The notes under the pieces: generated by a model
Seen by the model: the letters and a program-made list of their open reading frames with translations, nothing else
Databases searched by the model: none
What the model was told of the DNA's origin: nothing
In this document: positions 45,553 through 52,756 of the stretch, piece by piece
Layout: each line of letters starts with the position of its first letter
Position numbering within the stretch: the stretch's first letter is position 1
Source: Deltaproteobacteria bacterium
GTDB taxonomy: Bacteria; Lernaellota; Lernaellaia; JACKCT01
Direction of reading: 5' to 3'
Assembly: GCA_020845895.1 (NCBI GenBank)
Contig: JADLEX010000082.1
Location: 1 to 59,005, forward strand
Length of the DNA stretch: 59,005 nt
Program-made: the position numbers and the translations under genes

Positions 45553-47373
45553 TCACACGTCGCCCTCGGGATACATCTGCTCGATGAGATCCGCGAAGCG
45601 CGACGTGATCGCCTTGCGCTTGAGTTTCATCGTCGGCGTCAGTTCGCCGTCGTCGATCGTGAAATCGCGATCCAGCAGCCGCCACGCCTTGAGCGTCTCG
45701 TACGACGCGAGCTGCGCGTTCACCGCGCTGACCGCGCTCTCGGCGAGTCGCCGCGCTTCGGCATCGGCCGAGATGTCATCCGGCAGCGGCGCGCCGCCCT
45801 CGGTCGCGCGCTTTTGCGAGAGCGCCTCGCGGTCGATCGTGATAATCGCGACCAGATACTTTCGCCGATCGCCGTACACCATCGCCTGGCTGACGAAGGG
45901 CTGCGCCTTGAGTTTGTTTTCGATGTTTTGCGGCGCGATATTCTTGCCGCCCGACGTGATGATGAGGTCCTTCTTGCGGTCGGTGATGTAGAGGAATCCA
46001 TCCTCGTCCACATGGCCGATGTCACCCGTGTGCATCCACCCTTCGTCGAGGGCTTCCATCGTGTCGGTCGGGCGTTTCCAGTAGCCCACGAACACCGACG
46101 GAGCCTTGACGAGGATCTCGCCATCCGGCGCGATGCGCTCCTGCACGCCCGGCAGCGCGCGACCCACCGAACCGAGCTTCACCGCGTCAGGCAGATTGAT
46201 GTGCGACGGCGCGGACAGCTCCGTCATGCCGTAGCCTTCGAGGATCAGCACATCCATCGCGAAGAAAAACTCAGCGATCTCTTTGGAGAGCGGCGCACCC
46301 GCCGAAACAATGTAACGCAGTCGCCCGCCGAACCGCTCCTTGACCTTCGCGTACACGAGCCTTTCGGCGAGCCGGTATTGGAGGTCGAGAATCGCGGGCA
46401 TGCGTTGTTTTTTCAGCCGATACGGCGTCGTCTTCCGGCCGATGTCGAGCGCCCAGCGAAAGAGCGCCTTTTTTGCCGCGCCTGAGGATTCGATCCGCGC
46501 CGTGGTGCGCGCGTAGGCTTTTTCGAGCATGCGCGGCACGGAGAGGAAGATCGTCGGGCGCACCTCGGCCAGATCGTCGAGGATCGTGTTCAGGTTTTGC
46601 GCGAAGTTGATCGTCGCGCCCATGAAGATCGAACCGAAGAGCCCGCCGATACGCTCGTACGCGTGACACAGCGGCAAAAAGCTCAGCGATTCGTCATCCG
46701 CCGTCACGAACGCCACCTCGTTCGCCGACGCGAGGATCCACAGGATGTTGCCGTGCGTGATCATCGCGCCCTTGGGCGGGCCGGTGGTGCCCGACGTGTA
46801 GATCATCGTCGCCACGTCGCCCGTGCCGATGTTTTCGTAACGCGGGCGCAGCGCCGCGGGCCTAGTGTCGTCGCCGAGGCGCAGCACGTCGTCGTACGAC
46901 ATGATCTGCGGATCGTCCGGCGGCGCGCCGTCGATCAATATGATTTTGAAAAGTCGAGGGAGCTTCGCGCGAATTTCCAGAACCTTCGCGAGTTGCTCTT
47001 CGTTCTCGACGATCATCAGGCGCGTTTCGGCATGGTCGAGAATGTAGTGGATGTCGTTCGGCAGAAGCGTCACATAGACGGGAACGAGCACGCACCCCGC
47101 GCCCAGCGTTCCCAGATCCGCCACCACCCATTCGGGCCGGTTGTTGCAGATGATGGAGACGACCTCGCGCGGCGCGAGGCCGAGCTTCACGAGCCCGCCC
47201 GCGAATCGCCGCGCGTCGCGCGACCACTCGGCCCACGAGATATCGACCCAGCGCCCGCCCGACTTTTTTCGCAACGCGGTGCGCGCGCCGAGTCGGTCGG
47301 CCTGATCGAAGAACATCGCGGCCAGATTGGGCCACGGCGCGCGGATCGACTCCGCCGGGACGCTCGATGTCAT
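45553..47373 (-). CDS. Long-chain acyl-CoA synthetase (AMP-forming)
   Basis: A 606-residue ANL-family ligase that activates a carboxylic acid with ATP and CoA. MIYTSGTTGPPKGAMITH near 190 is the phosphate-binding loop; EGYGMTELSAPSHINLP near 360 is the acyl/adenylate site; WMHTGDIGHVDEDGFLYITDRKKDLI near 446 holds the hinge Asp and Arg; and the C-terminal domain ends with LTPTMKLKRKAI, carrying the catalytic Lys. Length and motifs fit the FadD15/bubblegum-type long-chain group rather than short-chain synthetases. Its start overlaps the upstream dehydrogenase stop (ATGA). It supplies acyl-CoA to the two dehydrogenases of the operon. Confidence 0.93.
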   Translation of the reverse strand: MTSSVPAESIRAPWPNLAAMFFDQADRLGARTALRKKSGGRWVDISWAEWSRDARRFAGGLVKLGLAPREVVSIICNNRPEWVVADLGTLGAGCVLVPVYVTLLPNDIHYILDHAETRLMIVENEEQLAKVLEIRAKLPRLFKIILIDGAPPDDPQIMSYDDVLRLGDDTRPAALRPRYENIGTGDVATMIYTSGTTGPPKGAMITHGNILWILASANEVAFVTADDESLSFLPLCHAYERIGGLFGSIFMGATINFAQNLNTILDDLAEVRPTIFLSVPRMLEKAYARTTARIESSGAAKKALFRWALDIGRKTTPYRLKKQRMPAILDLQYRLAERLVYAKVKERFGGRLRYIVSAGAPLSKEIAEFFFAMDVLILEGYGMTELSAPSHINLPDAVKLGSVGRALPGVQERIAPDGEILVKAPSVFVGYWKRPTDTMEALDEGWMHTGDIGHVDEDGFLYITDRKKDLIITSGGKNIAPQNIENKLKAQPFVSQAMVYGDRRKYLVAIITIDREALSQKRATEGGAPLPDDISADAEARRLAESAVSAVNAQLASYETLKAWRLLDRDFTIDDGELTPTMKLKRKAITSRFADLIEQMYPEGDV

Positions 47374-48542
47374 CCCAGGTCCCCGAAGCGGGCGATCGTA
47401 TCCTGCGCGAGCATGACGCGGTGCACCTCGGTGGTGCCGAAGAGCAGCTCGCCGAGCTTGGCGTCGCGATACAGCCGCTCGATCGGGTGCCCCGCGGTGT
47501 AGCCCACACCCGCGAAGATCTGCATCGCGAAGTTGGCGATCTTCGTCGCCGCCTCGGTGGTGTGGATCTTCGCCGCGCTCACCATGGCCGACGCCTCGGC
47601 GCTGCCCGTGTCCATGCACCAAGCCGCGTATTGCGTGAGCAGGCGTCCCGTGTCGGTCAGCATCTTCATCTGCGAGAGTTTGAACGCGACTTCCTGGTGC
47701 TTGATGATCTTCGTGCCCGCCGCGCGCCGCGTGAGCGCGTGCCCGAGCGAGAGCGCCATCGCCGTCTCGCCGAGACCGATCGCGCCGCAGCACGCCGACA
47801 GGCGGCCGAACTGCATCGCGTGCATCGCCATGCCGAAGCCCGCGTTCTCCGGGCCGACCAGCGCGTCCGCGCCGACGCGGCATCGATTCAGGCGGATCGG
47901 GCCGACCAGTGCGCCGCGATACCCCATCGTCGCCACGCGCGCGCCGCGCTCGAAGCCCGGCGCGTCGGCGGGCACGACGAACAGCGACAGGCCGTTCGGT
48001 CCGCCCTCGGGTTTCGTGGCGGCGAGCACCAGCGCAAAATCGCAGATCGGTCCGTTCGTCGCCCACACCTTTTCGCCGTCGAGCACCCAGCCGTCGCCGT
48101 CGCGCGTCGCCGAGAGCTTCACCGCGAGCGGGTCGGAGCCCGAATCGGCTTCGGTCACCGCGAACGCGCCGATCGACTCGCCGCGCAGCGCGGGCCTCAC
48201 GAATTTGTCGATCTGTGCCGCCGTGCCGAACTTCGCGATCGGCCGCACGGTCGCGCCCGCCGCGCTCGTCGCCGACAAAAACGATGTCGGAGCAAGGCCG
48301 CCCAGCGCCTCGGAGTAAAGCGTCCACTCCAAATGCGTCATGCCCGCGCCGCCGATCGCCGGATCGTGCGTCAGACCGTGCCAGCCGAGTTCGCCCAGCG
48401 TCTTCAAGTGCGCGCGCGTGATTTGGTCCGACGCGCCGGGGTCGGCGTCCTGCCGCTCGGCGTCGCACGCGATCCGATCGCGAACCGCATCGGCGAAGGA
48501 TTTGGCGGCCGCGATCTGCTCGGTGGTGAATTCGAAATTCAT
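47370..48542 (-). CDS. Acyl-CoA dehydrogenase family protein, atypical active site
   Basis: A 390-residue flavoprotein of the acyl-CoA dehydrogenase fold. FAVTEADSGSDPLAVKL and WATNGPICDFALVLAA are the FAD-contact strands, and the C-terminal domain has VGYTAGHPIERLYRDAKLGE. The residue at the usual C-terminal catalytic Glu position is Phe (LLFGTTEVHR), and the alternative base position used by isovaleryl-CoA dehydrogenase reads QFGRLS, with Gly. Neither base is therefore in its usual place. It lies 10 bp after a second dehydrogenase gene; paired dehydrogenases in actinobacterial sterol breakdown form heterotetramers in which one chain lacks the base, and that may apply here. Confidence 0.88.
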   Translation of the reverse strand: MNFEFTTEQIAAAKSFADAVRDRIACDAERQDADPGASDQITRAHLKTLGELGWHGLTHDPAIGGAGMTHLEWTLYSEALGGLAPTSFLSATSAAGATVRPIAKFGTAAQIDKFVRPALRGESIGAFAVTEADSGSDPLAVKLSATRDGDGWVLDGEKVWATNGPICDFALVLAATKPEGGPNGLSLFVVPADAPGFERGARVATMGYRGALVGPIRLNRCRVGADALVGPENAGFGMAMHAMQFGRLSACCGAIGLGETAMALSLGHALTRRAAGTKIIKHQEVAFKLSQMKMLTDTGRLLTQYAAWCMDTGSAEASAMVSAAKIHTTEAATKIANFAMQIFAGVGYTAGHPIERLYRDAKLGELLFGTTEVHRVMLAQDTIARFGDLG

Positions 48543-48552
48543 GGTCGTCTCC

Positions 48553-49710
48553 CTACCGGGCTTCCTGCGTGAGCAGGCGCGAGATGATCATCTGCTGGAT
48601 TTCCGACGTGCCGCCGCCGATCTGCCCGAGCTTCGCGTCGCGCAGCGAGCGTTCGACGGGATACTCGTGGATGTATCCGTAGCCGCCGTGAATCTGCACC
48701 GCCTCGCTGGCGATCTGGAACCCCATGTCGCCGCCGTAGAGTTTGGAGATCGACGCCTCCATGTGGTTGAGCGGTCGGCCCTGATCCTTGTTCCACGCGA
48801 TGCGGTACACCAGCAGGCGGAATGCGTTGATGAAGATGCGCATGTCGGCCAGCTTGTGCTGCACCGCCTGAAAGTCGGCGATCGGTTTGCCGAACTGCCT
48901 GCGGTCCAGTGAATACTTCACGCACCGGCGCAGGCCGAGCTCCGCCGAACCGATGTACGGCGCGAGCAGCGCCGAGCGGTCCCACTCGAGCGTTTGGAGC
49001 GCCATGAGAAAGCCCATGCCCTCCATGCCCAGCAGGTTTTCCTCGGGAATCCAGCAGTCCTCGAAAATCAGTTCCGAGGTCTGCGACGAACGCACGCCCA
49101 TCTTGTGAAGCGGCTTACCCGACGAAAATCCCTTGGTCCCGGCCTCGACGATGAACGCGCTGATGCCGCCGTGGCCCGCGCTCTTGTCGGTGACCGCGTT
49201 GACCACGCAGACTTTGCAGATGGGACCGTTGGTGATGAACATCTTCGCGCCGTTCAGCACCCAGCCGCCATCGCGGCGCACCGCGGTGGTGGTGATCGAC
49301 GCGGCGTCCGATCCCGCCCCCGGTTCGGTGAGCGCCCAGCAGCCGATCCACTCGCCCGACGCGATCTTCGGCAGGTATTTGGTTTTTTGCTCTTCGCTGC
49401 CGTGCTTGAGGATCGTGTCGCCGCACAGGTACGTGTGCGCACCCCATGCCAGCAGCAATCCCGCATCCGCGCCGCCCAGCCCCATCGCCTCGCCGCCGAC
49501 AATCGACGTGAGCACGTCCGCGCCTTGGCCGCCGTATTCCTCGGGGTAGTGCATGCCGAGAAGACCGAATTCGCCCATGCGCCGCCAAGCCTCGTAGGAG
49601 AACTCGGCGTTGCGGTCGGCTTCTTCGGCGAACGGCGCGATCCGCTCGCGGCAAAAACGCTCCACGGTGTCGCGAAACGCCAATTGTTCGGCGCTCAGAA
49701 TGAAGTCCAT
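48553..49710 (-). CDS. Acyl-CoA dehydrogenase
   Basis: A 385-residue acyl-CoA dehydrogenase, first gene of the catabolic operon. AGGAG lies 9 bases before the ATG giving MDFILSAEQ; longer forms lack a ribosome binding site. CWALTEPGAGSDAASI and MFITNGPICKVCVV are FAD motifs; SLDRRQFGKPIADFQAVQHKL and AVQIHGGYGYIHEYPVERS are the C-terminal helical domain. At the C-terminal base position there is Gly (IGGGTSEIQQ), as in isovaleryl- and long-chain dehydrogenases, whose base lies earlier; that earlier position reads EWDRS, with Asp. It converts an acyl-CoA, perhaps branched, to the 2-enoyl-CoA and passes electrons to ETF. Confidence 0.92.
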   Translation of the reverse strand: MDFILSAEQLAFRDTVERFCRERIAPFAEEADRNAEFSYEAWRRMGEFGLLGMHYPEEYGGQGADVLTSIVGGEAMGLGGADAGLLLAWGAHTYLCGDTILKHGSEEQKTKYLPKIASGEWIGCWALTEPGAGSDAASITTTAVRRDGGWVLNGAKMFITNGPICKVCVVNAVTDKSAGHGGISAFIVEAGTKGFSSGKPLHKMGVRSSQTSELIFEDCWIPEENLLGMEGMGFLMALQTLEWDRSALLAPYIGSAELGLRRCVKYSLDRRQFGKPIADFQAVQHKLADMRIFINAFRLLVYRIAWNKDQGRPLNHMEASISKLYGGDMGFQIASEAVQIHGGYGYIHEYPVERSLRDAKLGQIGGGTSEIQQMIISRLLTQEAR

Positions 49711-49835
49711 GCTGTTTGATCTCCTGCCCAAAAAAGGAAGGCGCGCCCACATTCACCAGATGCGACGCATGGTGTCAAGGTCGCGCGGGGTTCGAACGCC
49801 AAGAGTCGATACGCTCTTTGGGGCGGCGCGCTCGC

Positions 49836-49849
49836 CCACCGGGCGGTCG
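49836..49849. promoter_or_regulatory. Possible fourth TetR-type operator
   Basis: CCACCGGGCGGTCG fits the CKACC-N4-GGTMG consensus with one mismatch and lies 126-139 bp before the second catabolic operon. A single ACC-N4-GGT site is expected many times by chance in DNA of this composition, so this is only suggestive of shared control. Confidence 0.2.
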
Positions 49850-49918
49850 GTCGGGTTTTTGCCAATGCTGTGAGCCGGAAAATTGTAAAGAGAAGGTAAA
49901 TGGACTACACATTTGTGG

Positions 49919-51355
49919 ATGAATGCGCAAAGTTCCGAACCCGTGAAGTCAGACGCCGACATTCGGCCCGGTTACGGGTTTTATCTTCGCCGATCGCGCT
50001 GGGCGGTTTTCCTTGGCCTCGCGTCGCTCATCGCGTTCACCTCCACGCAGTACCTGTCGTTTCGCTACCTCGGCGACGAAACCGTGCTCACGCCGTGGGC
50101 GGCGAAGGCGTCCGTCGTCCTGAATCTCGCGGCGATCATCGCCGTCGTCCTTTATTACCTGCTCAATTTCGTGATTGCCCCCCGGACCGGATGCGACCGC
50201 GAACGGCTGTTTCGCATCACGATTCACGGCGTTTCGATCGTCATTCTCGTCATCACGCTGGGGCATCTGCACATCGCGGGCAGCGCCACGAGCATCCTGC
50301 CCATGCAGTTCCTGAGCGTGTGCATGGTCGTGTCCTGGCTGATCGGACTCAAGGAATCCTGGTGGTACTTCCTCGCGGGAATCGCCGGGTGGGGCGCGAT
50401 CATGCTGCTCGAGAAGTGGGGGCTTTTGACCTACCTGCCCCTGCATCCCGACCATGCGCGCGTGCCCACGGAAATTTTCCTCGAGTCGCGCTATATCGGC
50501 ATGGTCCTCACCCTGTTCGTGTTCAACGCCGTTTTCATTCTGGGAATGATGACCTACTACGCACACCAACTTCACACCACCAACGCGGATCTGGAGCGCA
50601 ACCGCCGGGAGATCGAGCGCAGTTACAACCAACTCCGCCAGCTCGAAGCTCTGCGCGACAGCCTGACGCACATGATCGTACACGACCTGCGTTCGCCGCT
50701 CGCGGGGGTGCAGCTCAACCTGCAGGCCGCGAAGCTCCGGCTCGAACCGGGCCATGCGGCGGCGGCCCGCATCGACAAATCCGTCGCGGGCATCGGGTCG
50801 CAGCTCGAGCTCATCAACTGCCTGCTCGACGTGAACAAGTTCGAGGCCGGTCACATGACCATCGCGGCGCGCGAATCCGATCTGCGCGAGGCGATCACGC
50901 GGGGCGTCGATCTGCTGGGCGCGCTCGCCGAGGACCGGCGCATCACGATCGACGCCGCCCAGGCTCCGCCGCCCTTTGCGTTCGATCCCGACCTCATCGC
51001 CCGCGTGGTCGCGAATCTCGTCGGCAACGCGGTGAAGTTCACGCCGCGCGGCGGCGAGATTCGCATCGCGCTGCGTCTCGAAGACGCGGTGGCGCACGTG
51101 TGCGTGTCGGACGACGGTCCCGGCATCGCGCCGGCCGATCAGAAAAAGATCTTCGAGAAATTCGGCCAAGCCGAGTTGCGCGGCGAAATGCGCGGCCATT
51201 CGACGGGCCTCGGTCTCGCGTTCTGCCGGCTCGCCGTCGAGGCGCATCGGGGACGCATCTGGGTCGACAGCGAGGTCGGCCGGGGTAGCACGTTTTGCTT
51301 TGAACTGCCGATCGGTCCCGGCCTGGTGACCGACGGCGTGGGGGCATCCATATGA
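49919..51355 (+). CDS. Membrane histidine kinase
   Basis: A 478-residue sensor kinase. The N-terminal 230 residues have about six hydrophobic segments with short loops, a membrane-embedded sensor without a large periplasmic domain. A short coiled coil (NADLERNRREIERSYNQLRQL) leads to the HisKA domain with phospho-acceptor His255 in HMIVHDLRSPLAG, then HATPase: N-box NLVGNAVKFTP, G1 SDDGPGIAP, F-box region FEKFGQAE, G2 GHSTGLGLAFC. The start is uncertain: ATG at 49919 is chosen, a TTG two codons earlier is possible. It overlaps the response regulator by 4 bp (ATGA), so they form a two-component pair. The stimulus is unknown. Confidence 0.92.
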   Translation: MNAQSSEPVKSDADIRPGYGFYLRRSRWAVFLGLASLIAFTSTQYLSFRYLGDETVLTPWAAKASVVLNLAAIIAVVLYYLLNFVIAPRTGCDRERLFRITIHGVSIVILVITLGHLHIAGSATSILPMQFLSVCMVVSWLIGLKESWWYFLAGIAGWGAIMLLEKWGLLTYLPLHPDHARVPTEIFLESRYIGMVLTLFVFNAVFILGMMTYYAHQLHTTNADLERNRREIERSYNQLRQLEALRDSLTHMIVHDLRSPLAGVQLNLQAAKLRLEPGHAAAARIDKSVAGIGSQLELINCLLDVNKFEAGHMTIAARESDLREAITRGVDLLGALAEDRRITIDAAQAPPPFAFDPDLIARVVANLVGNAVKFTPRGGEIRIALRLEDAVAHVCVSDDGPGIAPADQKKIFEKFGQAELRGEMRGHSTGLGLAFCRLAVEAHRGRIWVDSEVGRGSTFCFELPIGPGLVTDGVGASI

Positions 51356-52119
51356 ACCGACACCTGATTCTGCTCGCCGACGACGACATCGAATACCGCG
51401 ACACGCTGGAGAGCGTTCTCGAGGAGGTCGACCACTACGTGGTCAAAACCGCGGGGAACGGCGAGGAGGCGCTCACAATCCTCAAACGGCTGGGCTCGGA
51501 CGTGAACCTCGTCATCAGCGACATCGAAATGCCGGGCATGCACGGGATTCGCTTCGTCGAAACCGTCGGCGCGCTCGGCCTCGACGTGCCGATCATGATG
51601 GCAACGTCGAAGGCCGGCATGAAGGACGACTTCTCCCTCAAGCTCTCGCCGCAGGTGAAGTATTTCCTCACCAAGCCCTTCGATCTCGATCACCTGCGCC
51701 GCTTGATCCCGCCGCTGATGCGCACCGACGCCGACGCGCGCCGCCGGCCGATCGTGCTCGTCGCCGAGGAGGTCGGTGAGACGCGTGCGCTGATGGAGAT
51801 GTCGCTCGAAAGCGAAGGCTGCTGCGTAAAGGCGTGCGGTGAGCGCATCGTGGCGCTCGAGGCGATTCGCCGCCTCGGTCGCGACATCGACATGATTCTC
51901 TTCGACTTCGAAATGATGGGCGGCAACCACCAGACACGCATGGAGTTCTTCGATCTGGTCGCCGGCACCGCCCGCGACGTGCCCATCGGCATGATGTTCT
52001 CGCGCGAGGAGTTCAAGGAGTTCGGCGAAGAGGCCGCGCGCAATCGCGCGAAGGAACACCTGCTCAAGCCGATCGACATGGATACGCTCGCGCAGGTGGT
52101 GAAAAAGCACATCCGCTAA
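51352..52119 (+). CDS. Response regulator with two receiver domains
   Basis: A 255-residue protein of two CheY-like domains and no output domain. The first (1-122) is complete: acidic DDD at 10-12, phospho-acceptor Asp57 in VISDIEMPG, MATSK and Lys108 in LTKPF. The second (132-255) keeps Asp185 (LFDFEMMGG) and a Lys in LLKPID, but its acidic pocket reads EE at 139-140 and the Thr/Ser switch region is altered (MMFSRE), so its activation may be weak. It is translationally coupled to the histidine kinase. Without a DNA-binding or enzymatic domain, it must signal by protein contact or relay phosphate. Confidence 0.9.
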   Translation: MNRHLILLADDDIEYRDTLESVLEEVDHYVVKTAGNGEEALTILKRLGSDVNLVISDIEMPGMHGIRFVETVGALGLDVPIMMATSKAGMKDDFSLKLSPQVKYFLTKPFDLDHLRRLIPPLMRTDADARRRPIVLVAEEVGETRALMEMSLESEGCCVKACGERIVALEAIRRLGRDIDMILFDFEMMGGNHQTRMEFFDLVAGTARDVPIGMMFSREEFKEFGEEAARNRAKEHLLKPIDMDTLAQVVKKHIR

Positions 52120-52129
52120 GAGCGTCGGT

Positions 52130-52630
52130 CTAGATTCCGCGCACGAGCAGCACGCCGAGACCCACCAGAACGAGGCCGAGGGTCGAATTGATCTTGATGA
52201 GCCGGTTCATCTTCGCGCGCACGACGCCGGCTTGCGCCGCGTCGCCGCCGGCCATGGCGCGCCCCAGCGCGGGCGATACGACGTAATCGACGTACGCCAT
52301 GACGCCGAGCACGACGGCGAAGACGACGAGCTTGCACGCGAGGGTGTGGCCCCACGCTCCCTTCCAAGCGTCGGCCCCTGCGAGCGCGAGCGGGCTCAAA
52401 CCCCGCTGCCACAGGGCGTAGAAACCCGTGACCATGAGCACGGCGATCGAGTGCCAGCGGATCTTTTTGAACCTTGCGGCGAGCCACGGTGCGACGGTCG
52501 GCGCGGCCGATCGCACCTCGGCGTGCGCGCCCATCACGCTCACGTTGAAGAGCATGAACAGGCTGCCTCCAATGAGCAGACACGCGGCGAGCACGTGGGC
52601 ATAGACCATGAGCAGATAGATCACGCGCAC
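52130..52630 (-). CDS. Four-helix membrane protein, CopD/DUF2269-like
   Basis: A 166-residue protein with four hydrophobic helices. A GTG start follows AGGAAGG. His residues near helix ends (YAHVLAACLLIGG and RWHSIAVLMVTG) recall b-type heme or copper ligands in CopD and DUF2269-like proteins, but the match is loose. The central loop (QRGLSPLALAGADAWKG) faces one side of the membrane. It has no clear operon partner: it is convergent with the two-component genes and about 130 bp downstream of the next minus-strand gene, with a terminator between. Function not assigned. Confidence 0.65.
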   Translation of the reverse strand: MRVIYLLMVYAHVLAACLLIGGSLFMLFNVSVMGAHAEVRSAAPTVAPWLAARFKKIRWHSIAVLMVTGFYALWQRGLSPLALAGADAWKGAWGHTLACKLVVFAVVLGVMAYVDYVVSPALGRAMAGGDAAQAGVVRAKMNRLIKINSTLGLVLVGLGVLLVRGI

Positions 52631-52675
52631 GATCGACCTTCCTTTCCCGAGCTGACGTGAAAACGGAAACGAAAA

Positions 52676-52708
52676 CCGGAGCCGGGATCATATCGATCCG
52701 GGCTCCGG
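52676..52708 (-). terminator. Rho-independent terminator of the REC-DUF4388-J-TPR gene
   Basis: A 14-bp stem with one mismatch, CCGGAGCCGGGATC / GATCCGGGCTCCGG, loop of 5. Read on the minus strand it is followed by TTTTCGTTTCCGTTTTC. It lies 48 bp after the stop codon. Confidence 0.8.
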
Positions 52709-52756
52709 CGTTGAACGTCCTGAATGGTATCGAAGATGACATTCCCGATCGGTTTC

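Noticed and set aside
41223-49710. Naming the catabolic operon a leucine (liu) pathway
   Set aside because: HMG-CoA lyase and a biotinylated alpha subunit are missing and a long-chain acyl-CoA synthetase is present, so the substrate is left open.
49900-49918. ATG at 49900 next to AGAAGG as the start of the histidine kinase
   Set aside because: It is in a different frame from the kinase and its frame gives an Arg-rich shadow product.
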